A stretch of 5,030 nt of DNA from Thermomicrobiaceae bacterium (GTDB lineage: Bacteria; Chloroflexota; Chloroflexia; Thermomicrobiales; Thermomicrobiaceae): contig SLFF01000324.1 in the NCBI GenBank assembly GCA_007124395.1, forward strand, positions 1-5,030, written 5' to 3'. The position numbers and the translations under genes are program-made. Every line of letters begins with the position of its first letter. Positions within the stretch are counted from its first letter, which is position 1. The notes below the pieces were generated by a model. That model made no database searches and was not told the origin of the DNA. It worked only from the letters and a program-made list of their open reading frames with translations. Below are positions 1-5,030 of the stretch, in pieces.

Positions 1-553
1 CGTAGCTGCCAGCTTCGGTCATCCCCAGGATCTGGGTCAGGACCATCCCCAGCGGGTCCTTCTCCTCAACCGTCAGGCGAACCGAGTGCAGGCCCTTGAT
101 TTGATGATCGGCCGGAACCGGGCTCTGTTCCCACGGCTCGCCGGCAGCCTTACCATGATCGACCACCAGCTCCAGCGGCTGCCCCTCGGTATCCGTGAAG
201 GCAATCGCCTGTGAGCCAAACCGGTCGAACGGGCCGGTGAACTCGATGCCATGCTCCCCAAGGCGCTCGGTCCAGTAGGCCAGCGAGGCGTCAGAATCGA
301 TACGCAGCGCCGTACTGGAGATCAGTCCGTGCCCATAACGGGCCTGAGCGGCATGTGGCCAGTCGAAAAATGTCACATCGGTCCCGGCAGTGCCAAGTTT
401 GTCGGCGTAAAAGAGATGATAGGCCGTCACATCATCCTGATTGACCGTCTTCTTGACCATCCGCATTCCCAGCGTCTCGGTATAGAACCGGACATTTTCC
501 GGCGCGTTGGCCGTGATAGCGGTCAGGTGATGCAGCCCTGCGAGTCGTCGCAT
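1..553 (-). CDS. VOC-family ring-cleaving dioxygenase (PcpA/MhqO-like), 5' part only
   Basis: The reverse strand encodes 184 codons from the ATG at 553 to the left window edge, so the C-terminal part of the gene is missing. The protein opens with RRLAGLHHLTAIT, the first strand of a glyoxalase/VOC module. It continues with NVRFYTETLGMRMVKKTVN (residues 20-38), YHLFYADKLGTAGTDVTFF (45-63), a second module from about residue 75 to 133, and a third beginning at IKGLHSVRLTV (152-161). This order is typical of the two-domain, roughly 310-residue ring-cleaving dioxygenases that include PcpA and MhqO, which open hydroquinone or catechol-type rings with Fe(II). By comparison with PcpA, His9 of the HHLT motif should be the first metal ligand; the other ligands (His and Glu) would lie beyond the window. 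An AGGA (minus strand, 565-568) precedes the ATG by 11 nt. It is divergent from the DUF2254 gene. The superfamily call is solid; the exact substrate is unknown, and a plain glyoxalase-like annotation is the alternative. Confidence 0.85.
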   Translation of the reverse strand, partial: MRRLAGLHHLTAITANAPENVRFYTETLGMRMVKKTVNQDDVTAYHLFYADKLGTAGTDVTFFDWPHAAQARYGHGLISSTALRIDSDASLAYWTERLGEHGIEFTGPFDRFGSQAIAFTDTEGQPLELVVDHGKAAGEPWEQSPVPADHQIKGLHSVRLTVEEKDPLGMVLTQILGMTEAGSY

Positions 554-617
554 GAGTTCTCTATTCCTCTCGTACAGGTCGAATCGGTTGTCATCGATCA
601 GGCCGAATGAGTTCAGC

Positions 618-647
618 CATTCGCAATACTATCATTGCAATAGTAAT
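618..647. promoter_or_regulatory. AT-rich tandem repeat with dyads, candidate operator/promoter
   Basis: Two imperfect 15-bp direct copies lie back to back: CATTCGCAATACTAT (618-632) and CATTGCAATAGTAAT (633-647). They also create two overlapping dyads: TACTAT/ATAGTA (627-632 and 640-645, 7-nt spacer) and GCAAT/ATTGC (623-627 and 634-638). The block is an AT-rich island in a GC-rich region between divergent genes, where a regulator or promoter would be expected. No convincing -35/-10 pair with standard spacing could be assigned on either strand. A small palindrome, CAGCA-AC-TGCTG, follows at 666-677. The repeats are seen directly; the operator role is inferred. Confidence 0.35.
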
Positions 648-756
648 GCCGCCGAATAACGTTTTCAGCAACTGCTGGCATGATCGTTGCATCGAGCAGG
701 CAGTACCAGGAAGCAGAGTTTCTGGATCATTCTGACATCGCGCATAGCGGAAGGCC

Positions 757-762
757 GGGGGA
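757..762 (+). promoter_or_regulatory. Shine-Dalgarno of the short upstream ORF
   Basis: GGGGGA lies 5 nt before the ATG at 768, with a further AAGG just upstream at 751-754. This is stronger and better spaced than the weak GGTGAT (824-829) in front of the DUF2254 ATG at 839. Ribosomes may therefore load mainly here and reach the downstream gene by coupling. Confidence 0.45.
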
Positions 763-767
763 TAAAC

Positions 768-839
768 ATGAGCGGATTGCTCCATGACAAACGTGTCGCT
801 GCCAGTGATCATTGTGCCTGGCGGGTGATAGCCAGTTGA
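768..839 (+). CDS. 23-residue upstream ORF, candidate leader peptide coupled to DUF2254
   Basis: An ATG at 768, preceded by GGGGGA at 5-nt spacing, opens a 23-codon reading frame. The peptide starts MSGLLHDKRV and ends CAWRVIAS. Its TGA stop (837-839) shares its last base with the ATG of the DUF2254 gene at 839, giving TGATG, the classic arrangement for termination-reinitiation coupling. The peptide has no recognisable domain, membrane segment or run of a single amino acid, so an amino-acid-sensing attenuator is not suggested. It may be a non-conserved leader whose translation opens the downstream start, or a chance ORF. The reading frame, its ribosome site and the overlap are seen directly; translation is inferred. 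Confidence 0.4.
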   Translation: MSGLLHDKRVAASDHCAWRVIAS

Positions 840-2233
840 TGAAGCGCAGATTTTCCGTCAAACATCTCCGCACTCAATGGCAATCCATTCAGACAAGTCT
901 CTGGTTCGTGCCGACTGTTTTGGTGATAGCCGCCGGCATCAGTGCGTTCATCATGGTCGAAGTTGATCATGGCATTCAGGATGATGAATTCTCGGTCCCC
1001 AACTGGATCTTCGGAGGCAGCGCGGACGGCGCCCGAACGCTCCTCTCGACCATCGCCGGGTCACTGGTGACGATCGTCGGTGTGCTCTTCTCGATCACCA
1101 TCGTCGTCCTGCAACAGGCGGCATCCCAGTTCACACCCCGTGTGATGGGTAACTTCATCCGCCAGACCGGTACACAACTCACCCTCGGTATCTACCTGGC
1201 CACATTCCTGTACGCCTTGCTGGTGCTCCGCACCGTGCGTGGAGAAGATGCCCAGGCCGAAGAATTCATCCCACGGCTGGCGATTGCCATGGCTCTCATT
1301 CTGGCTACTGCCTGCCTTGGGTTCCTGGTCTATTTCATTCACCATATGGCCACATCGCTCCAGGCATCATCGGTTCTGGCCAGCGTAAATCGAGAGTTCC
1401 GCGCAGACGTCGGGCCGCTCTACCCCGAACAGGTAGGGAAATCCGCCAGCGATCACGACCGATCACTGGAATCGTTCCGCGAAGAATACATGCCGGTTCC
1501 CACGTACCGGGTCATCGCGGAGAACTCTGGTTACATGCTGAGTGTTGATGACGACATGCTCATGGCCTGGGTTCCGGACACTACCGGAGTTGCGGTTCTG
1601 CCGCAGATTGGTGATTTCGTGGTACGTGGCTCACCGATCATCGAGATCGCCGGCATTCGGGATCTTCCAGATGAGAAACGCCATGCAATCGCTGGATGCG
1701 TCGAGCTCGGCTCCGAGCGCTCCCGCTATCAGGATCCACTGTTCAGCATCAGGCAACTGGTCGATATCGCGCTGAAGGCGCTCTCACCGGGAATCAATGA
1801 CCCGACAACGGCCAACAACGCGATCTCCGTCCTCGGTGACTGCATTGCCATGCTTTCGAGCAAGCAGTTCCCCGACCGTGTCCGGAGATTGGCGCGCGAG
1901 GAAGATGATGATCAGCGGGGAGATGTCCACGTCTGGACGAACCGTCCACCATATGCCGAGTACGTGGATTCGGCATTTGCGGAAATCCGGCGAGCCGGAT
2001 TGAGCCACGTTGCGGTAACCGAGCATCTGGTAACAATCGTGGGCGCAGTGGGAGATTCGATCACAACCAGGGAACGAGCAGAACCGCTCCACCAGGTGCT
2101 CACCGATGTTCTGCACGACCTCGAATCGGCAAACTTCGACGAACGCGATGAGCAGCGCGTCCGGGACGCGGTCGATGTTGCCCGGAGGCGGCTGCTCTCG
2201 CAAGGATCGTCAGGGCAGTTCGGCCCTGCGTGA
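839..2233 (+). CDS. DUF2254 family integral membrane protein
   Basis: This 464-residue protein matches the DUF2254 family, whose function is not established. Four hydrophobic segments fill the N-terminal third: about residues 21-41, 70-91, 115-131 and 147-168. Between the second and third runs LQQAASQFTPRVMGNF (91-106), a family signature. A soluble C-terminal part follows, containing GYMLSVD (231-237), a DFVVRGSPI segment (259-267) that resembles a small beta fold, and the diagnostic block YQDPLFSIRQLVDIALKALS (297-316) followed by PGINDPTTA. The last ~130 residues are acidic and probably cytoplasmic. I place the start at ATG 839: it overlaps the stop of a short upstream ORF and has GGTGAT (824-829) 9 nt upstream. 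A TTG at 836 is also possible, and a TTG at 812 has no convincing ribosome site. The 3' end overlaps the convergent ftsH by 24 bp. Family assignment is confident; transport or channel roles would be guesses. Confidence 0.88.
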   Translation: MKRRFSVKHLRTQWQSIQTSLWFVPTVLVIAAGISAFIMVEVDHGIQDDEFSVPNWIFGGSADGARTLLSTIAGSLVTIVGVLFSITIVVLQQAASQFTPRVMGNFIRQTGTQLTLGIYLATFLYALLVLRTVRGEDAQAEEFIPRLAIAMALILATACLGFLVYFIHHMATSLQASSVLASVNREFRADVGPLYPEQVGKSASDHDRSLESFREEYMPVPTYRVIAENSGYMLSVDDDMLMAWVPDTTGVAVLPQIGDFVVRGSPIIEIAGIRDLPDEKRHAIAGCVELGSERSRYQDPLFSIRQLVDIALKALSPGINDPTTANNAISVLGDCIAMLSSKQFPDRVRRLAREEDDDQRGDVHVWTNRPPYAEYVDSAFAEIRRAGLSHVAVTEHLVTIVGAVGDSITTRERAEPLHQVLTDVLHDLESANFDERDEQRVRDAVDVARRRLLSQGSSGQFGPA

Positions 2234-4246
2234 TGCGGCGAACGAGGCGGCCCGAGCCGCCGATGGCTCAGGCACAGGTTCGGGCTGTTCCTCGAATTCC
2301 GCGTGCGCCTCTGGCTGACCGGAGAGAATCTCGATGATCTGATCCCGGGAGAGGGTTTCCTCGTCCATCAGCCGATCAACGAGTCGGTCCATTTCGGGTC
2401 GGTATCTGGTCACAAGTTCGGTGGCGGCATCCACCGCTTCGCGCAGCATCTGTCGCGACGCCGCTTCAGCCTGAGCCAGGAGATCGTCGCTGAGCGATCG
2501 CTCCTGGCGCATCTCCCGACCCAGGAACACGTGCTCTTCACCGAGCCCGAGATAGTACGGCCCGATCGGCTCGCTCATCCCCCACAGGCCAACCATCCGG
2601 CGGGCGATGTGGGTTGCTTCCTTCAGGTCGCTCTGCGCGCCGGTGGTCATCTCGTCGAAAATCAGTCCCTCGGCCGCCCGGCCACCCATCAGAATTGCCA
2701 GCTTGCCCTTCAGGTAGCCACGGGAGTAGTTGAACCGATCCTCGCTCGGCGCCTGCATAGTCACGCCCAGCGATTGCCCGCGCGGGATGATCGACACCAT
2801 CCGGAGCGGATCGGCTTCCGGGATGAAATGCGCCACCACGGCATGCCCGGCCTCGTGATAGGCAATCACACGCTTGTCGTGATCGGTCAGCACCAGCGGG
2901 CGCTCAGCACCCAGGATGATCCGATCCAGCGCATCGTGGAACTGCTGCTGCTCGACGATCTTCTTGTTCTTTCGGGCGGCGATAAGCGCGGCCTCGTTGA
3001 CGAGGTTCGCCAGATCCGCCCCGGAAAAACCCGGCGTGGAACGGGCCAGCAGTTCGGGTTCGACATCCTCACCCAGCGGCACTCGCTTCAGGTGGATTCC
3101 GAGAATCGCCACCCGGGCCCGCCGATCTGGCAAGCCGAGCGCAACCTGCCGATCGAACCGGCCAGGTCGCAACAGCGCCGGATCGAGCACGTCCGGTCGG
3201 TTAGTAGCCGCCATGACGATGACCTCGTCCTGGACCTCGAAGCCATCCATCTCGACCAGCACCTGGTTCAGGGTCTGTTCTCGCTCGTCATTTCCCGACC
3301 CGACGCCTGCAAACCGCTGGCGCCCGACAGCATCCAGCTCGTCGATAAAGACGATCGCTGGTGCCGCTTTCTTCGCTTTCTCGAACAGATCCCGAACCCG
3401 GCCAGCCCCGACCCCGACGAACATCTCGACGAACTCGGACGCGCTGACCGAGTAGAACGGCACGCCAGCTTCTCCAGCCACTGCCCGCGCCAGCAAGGTT
3501 TTCCCGGTGCCCGGTGGGCCAACCAGCAGGACGCCACGTGGCAGTTTGGCGCCGATTTCGTGGAACTTCTTCGGATTCTTGAGAAAATCGACGACCTGCA
3601 TCAACTCGGCCTTCGACTGATCTTCACCAGCCACATCAGCGAACGTGATCTTTGGCTTTGTCGTGTCGTAGAGTCTGGCTTTCGATTTTGTGAAGTTCAT
3701 GAACTCCGAAGTGCCGCGCCCGGCGCCTCCACTCCGGCTCATGAAGATGATCAACCCGAGGATGATCAGAATTGGCAGCCCGAGCAGCAGGATCAGCGGA
3801 ATGTTCCAGCCCTCGCTCGGAGTGGCAGCGCTGATCTCCACATTCTGACGATCGAGCATCGCCAGAAAGTCAGTTTGTGCGGCCTCCGGGATAGTCGACT
3901 CGAAGGCTGGCACTGGCTCGATCTCGGACGCAGTCACTCCGTCGTCCGTCGGTTGCTCGCCAGGCTGCAGCACACGGCCGTCATGGATGCGGACCTCATC
4001 GACGAAGGTGCCAGTGGCTTCCAGTCCGGTCAGTTCGATCTGCTCGACGTTTCCAGACTGAACCTCACGCTGAAGGGCCGAGTAGGTAATCTCGGCCGAG
4101 TCAGTCCCAGAAGGAAACATGATGAACGTGCCGAAGATCACCATACCGATCAGCATGGCCCAGATTACCCAGCCGATGGTCGGTGGTTTCTGCTGACCGT
4201 TCTCTTTCGGTGTTCGGGGGCGTTGTTCCTCAGGTGTTCTGCTCAT
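2210..4246 (-). CDS. ftsH: ATP-dependent zinc metalloprotease FtsH
   Basis: FtsH is a membrane-anchored hexameric AAA+ protease that extracts and degrades damaged membrane proteins and some short-lived cytosolic regulators. The 678-residue product has a Pro/Gln-rich N-terminus, TM1 (about 24-44), an extracytoplasmic domain (about 45-148) and TM2 (149-169). The AAA+ module carries Walker A GPPGTGKT (243-250), the pore-loop FVG (276-278), Walker B VFIDELD (299-305), and the second region of homology ending in LLRPGRFDR with arginine fingers R360 and R363. The M41 peptidase has HEAGH (464-468, catalytic E465) and the third zinc ligand D540 in TTGAQSDL. All catalytic residues are present, so it should be active. 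The tail after about residue 645 is Pro/Glu-rich and then Ala/Arg-rich, without known motifs. The start at 4246 is chosen because GGGAG lies 6 nt upstream; the longer frame to a TTG at 4384 lacks a ribosome site. It is convergent with DUF2254 and divergent from the rid gene. It is longer than the ~640-residue E. coli protein, mostly in the extracytoplasmic loop. Confidence 0.97.
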   Translation of the reverse strand: MSRTPEEQRPRTPKENGQQKPPTIGWVIWAMLIGMVIFGTFIMFPSGTDSAEITYSALQREVQSGNVEQIELTGLEATGTFVDEVRIHDGRVLQPGEQPTDDGVTASEIEPVPAFESTIPEAAQTDFLAMLDRQNVEISAATPSEGWNIPLILLLGLPILIILGLIIFMSRSGGAGRGTSEFMNFTKSKARLYDTTKPKITFADVAGEDQSKAELMQVVDFLKNPKKFHEIGAKLPRGVLLVGPPGTGKTLLARAVAGEAGVPFYSVSASEFVEMFVGVGAGRVRDLFEKAKKAAPAIVFIDELDAVGRQRFAGVGSGNDEREQTLNQVLVEMDGFEVQDEVIVMAATNRPDVLDPALLRPGRFDRQVALGLPDRRARVAILGIHLKRVPLGEDVEPELLARSTPGFSGADLANLVNEAALIAARKNKKIVEQQQFHDALDRIILGAERPLVLTDHDKRVIAYHEAGHAVVAHFIPEADPLRMVSIIPRGQSLGVTMQAPSEDRFNYSRGYLKGKLAILMGGRAAEGLIFDEMTTGAQSDLKEATHIARRMVGLWGMSEPIGPYYLGLGEEHVFLGREMRQERSLSDDLLAQAEAASRQMLREAVDAATELVTRYRPEMDRLVDRLMDEETLSRDQIIEILSGQPEAHAEFEEQPEPVPEPSAARAASFAASRRAELP
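2211..2228. terminator. Hairpin in the convergent 3' overlap, possible bidirectional terminator
   Basis: CAGGGC (2211-2216) and GCCCTG (2223-2228) form a perfect 6-bp GC-rich stem with the 6-nt loop AGTTCG. It sits inside the 24-bp overlap between the DUF2254 and ftsH 3' ends, where a shared transcription end is expected. There is no T-run on either side, so it does not meet the usual intrinsic-terminator pattern. It may only act as a 3'-end RNA structure. Confidence 0.3.
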
Positions 4247-4252
4247 GGTGCG

Positions 4253-4257
4253 CTCCC
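4253..4257 (-). promoter_or_regulatory. Shine-Dalgarno that fixes the ftsH start
   Basis: Read on the minus strand this is GGGAG, 6 nt before the ATG at 4246. A second in-frame ATG at 4261 runs directly into this motif and has no ribosome site of its own, so the downstream ATG is preferred. Confidence 0.7.
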
Positions 4258-4415
4258 ACATCCGTGGCAACTGTCCAGATTCCATGATGCCTCGAAACAG
4301 GAGACACAGACGTAGCGCACAGAAGAGCGACGTTGCAATCTGATTACAGAGTTGGGGCAGGACGTAGAAGAGTCGATCACTCAATGAGATTCTGGCAAAC
4401 TATTCGCACAACTCC

Positions 4416-4492
4416 CCGGGGCTCTCTCCCCCCGGATGAGCGACCTGTATGGTCGCTCCTTCTCTCTCGATGACCAGATCCATTCCGACCAT
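4416..4492 (+). promoter_or_regulatory. Structured 5' leader of the rid operon, candidate cis-regulatory RNA
   Basis: Hairpin 1 pairs CCGGGG (4416-4421) with CCCCGG (4430-4435). Hairpin 2 pairs GAGCGACC (4438-4445) with GGTCGCTC (4451-4458), 8 perfect pairs around the loop TGTAT, followed by the pyrimidine-rich tract CTTCTCTCTC. The 3' arm of hairpin 2 can instead pair as ATGGTCG (4449-4455) with CGACCAT (4486-4492), which ends one base before the rid ribosome binding site. The two pairings exclude each other. It matches no riboswitch or T-box consensus that I recognise. Complementarity is seen directly; regulation is inferred, and whether transcription starts upstream of 4416 is unknown. Confidence 0.35.
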
Positions 4493-4493
4493 C

Positions 4494-4500
4494 GAAAGGA
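4494..4500 (+). promoter_or_regulatory. Shine-Dalgarno that fixes the rid gene start
   Basis: GAAAGGA lies 7 nt before the ATG at 4508. It supports this start over an in-frame ATG at 4436, which lies at the edge of a hairpin and has no ribosome site. Its AAGGA core is complementary to TCCTT at 4457-4461 in the leader, so sequestration is possible. Confidence 0.75.
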
Positions 4501-4507
4501 CATCAGT

Positions 4508-4912
4508 ATGACCACGCGACAGACCGTGCTGACCGGCACGGTATGGGAAGAACGCGCCGGGTACTCCCGGGCGGTGCGTGTCGGAGATCAGATCTTCGTC
4601 TCCGGCACAACGGCCACAGATCCGGATGGCAAGACCGTCGGGGTCAACGATCCGGCGGAACAGGCGCGCTACATCATGGAGTTGATCCGGGGGGCACTGG
4701 AAGAGCTCGATTCCGGCATCGAAGATGTCGTCCGCTGGCGCTGCTATCTGGTGAATGCCGATCACTGGATGCACGTTGCCGATGTCATGGGAAGCTACTT
4801 TCGGGAAGTCCGTCCGGTCAGCACCCTGTACGAAGTGAGCCGGCTGGTCGGCGATGACTATCTGGTGGAGATCGAAGTCGATGCCATCGCCGGGAGTGGG
4901 GAGCGCGCGTGA
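4508..4912 (+). CDS. Rid (YjgF/YER057c/UK114) family protein lacking the canonical Arg
   Basis: This 134-residue protein has the length and landmarks of the Rid family, small trimeric cytosolic proteins. Their best-known members hydrolyse reactive enamine/imine intermediates such as 2-aminoacrylate. Visible are YSRAVRVGDQIFVSGTTATD (19-38), the helix AEQARYIMELIRGALEE (50-66), VRWRCYLVN (75-83), and the C-terminal strand LVEIEVDAIA (119-128). In RidA proper, an arginine near position 105 binds the substrate carboxylate in a PARxxxEV context. Here the matching segment is RPVSTLYEV (102-110), with Ser105 in that place. By established classification this points to one of the Arg-less subgroups whose reaction is mostly unknown, so I give no gene symbol. 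The start at 4508 has a good Shine-Dalgarno. The stop overlaps the next start (GTGA), so it is translationally coupled to the LLM oxidoreductase and probably acts in the same pathway. Confidence 0.9.
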   Translation: MTTRQTVLTGTVWEERAGYSRAVRVGDQIFVSGTTATDPDGKTVGVNDPAEQARYIMELIRGALEELDSGIEDVVRWRCYLVNADHWMHVADVMGSYFREVRPVSTLYEVSRLVGDDYLVEIEVDAIAGSGERA

Positions 4913-5030
4913 GATTCAGTATTCGGCTGAACAACGACTGGCCAGTTGCAGCCTATCCGGAGATGGCGAAGATCGCCGAGGATGCCGGCTTCGATCAGTT
5001 CTGGGTCAGTCACGATCTCTTCTTCCGCAG
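4909..5030 (+). CDS. LLM-class flavin-dependent oxidoreductase, N-terminal fragment
   Basis: A GTG at 4909 overlaps the TGA of the rid gene in GTGA, with GGGGAG (4898-4903) 5 nt upstream. Forty complete codons are visible before the right edge. RFSIRLNND is a first beta strand, then comes a helix including AAYPEMAKIAEDAGFDQFW, then VSHDLFFR. This is the characteristic opening of luciferase-like (alpha/beta)8 monooxygenases and F420-dependent reductases, in which a strand, a helix ending in AExxGFD and a second strand build the barrel start. The cofactor (FMN or F420) and substrate cannot be told from 40 residues. The coupling to a Rid protein recalls the rut pyrimidine pathway, where RutA is an LLM-class oxygenase and RutC a Rid protein, but no specific Rut signature is visible. 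Confidence 0.82.
   Translation, partial: MRFSIRLNNDWPVAAYPEMAKIAEDAGFDQFWVSHDLFFR

Larger units (their letters stand above)
4247..4507. other. Divergent intergenic region between ftsH and the rid gene
   Basis: These 261 bp must hold the ftsH promoter (leftward) and the rid operon promoter (rightward). No -35/-10 pair on either strand matches well enough to name. The left half shows no clear repeat or coding sequence. The right part (4414-4458) carries two adjacent inverted repeats that lie in the presumed rid leader; these are listed separately. Confidence 0.5.

Noticed and set aside
251..610. 119-codon plus-strand ORF opposite the dioxygenase gene
   Set aside because: The minus strand here encodes clear VOC-fold motifs; the plus-strand product shows none.
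812..838. Nine-residue extension of the DUF2254 protein from a TTG at 812
   Set aside because: No Shine-Dalgarno precedes it, and the ATG at 839 fits the TGATG junction and begins the basic segment before the first membrane helix.
1784..2203. 139-codon minus-strand ORF inside the DUF2254 gene
   Set aside because: It lies entirely antisense to a recognised coding region, has no domain-like sequence or ribosome site, and is expected from codon bias.
2303..4315. Open reading frame of 670 codons on the plus strand, antisense to nearly all of ftsH
   Set aside because: It is exactly in codon register with ftsH, so it stays open simply because ftsH avoids TTA, CTA and TCA codons, as GC-rich genes do. 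Its translation is rich in His, Arg and Gln, with no domain, and ftsH is unmistakable on the other strand.
4333..4361. TTGCAA at 4333 as a -35 element for the rid operon
   Set aside because: The hexamer 17 bp downstream (GGCAGG) is nothing like a -10 box, so no promoter is called.
4247..4384. 46-residue N-terminal extension of FtsH from a TTG at 4384
   Set aside because: There is no ribosome site at the TTG, and the residues do not resemble FtsH N-termini. The ATG at 4246 has GGGAG at good spacing directly before a normal FtsH start.
4436..4507. 24-residue N-terminal extension of the Rid protein from an ATG at 4436
   Set aside because: The sequence upstream is C-rich with no ribosome site, the ATG borders a hairpin, and GAAAGGA points to the ATG at 4508, which gives the normal family length.

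Overview
This window looks like a chromosomal, moderately GC-rich bacterial segment of roughly 60% G+C by eye. The flavour of the proteins suggests a Chloroflexota/Thermomicrobia-type organism: an FtsH with a long acidic extracytoplasmic loop, a DUF2254 membrane protein, and a Rid-family protein joined to an LLM-class flavin oxidoreductase. The taxonomic guess is inference only. No mobile element, CRISPR array, tRNA or rRNA is visible.

Layout, left to right. (1) The 5' two-thirds of a two-domain VOC/glyoxalase-fold ring-cleaving dioxygenase, minus strand, runs off the left edge (1-553). (2) A divergent intergenic region (554-838) holds an AT-rich imperfect tandem repeat with internal dyads (618-647). 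It also holds a 23-codon upstream ORF with a good Shine-Dalgarno (768-839) whose stop overlaps the next start as TGATG. (3) A DUF2254 integral membrane protein, plus strand (839-2233). (4) A convergent ftsH (AAA+ zinc metalloprotease), minus strand (2210-4246). The two 3' ends overlap by 24 bp around a perfect 6-bp hairpin. (5) A second divergent intergenic region (4247-4507). Its rightward side forms two hairpins, and one arm of the second hairpin could pair instead with sequence next to the ribosome binding site of the next gene. (6) A Rid/YjgF-family protein, plus strand (4508-4912), which lacks the canonical catalytic arginine. (7) The start of an LLM-class flavin-dependent oxidoreductase (4909 to the right edge), overlapping the rid gene by GTGA.

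Functionally, FtsH is a housekeeping membrane-protein quality-control protease. The rid-LLM pair looks like a small catabolic or detoxification operon whose substrate cannot be read from this window. The dioxygenase fragment is probably an aromatic or quinone detoxification enzyme. DUF2254 has no established function.

No clearly new system is present. The points most worth a second look are the coupled leader ORF before DUF2254, the alternative-pairing leader of the rid operon, and the arginine-less Rid protein coupled to an LLM oxidoreductase.
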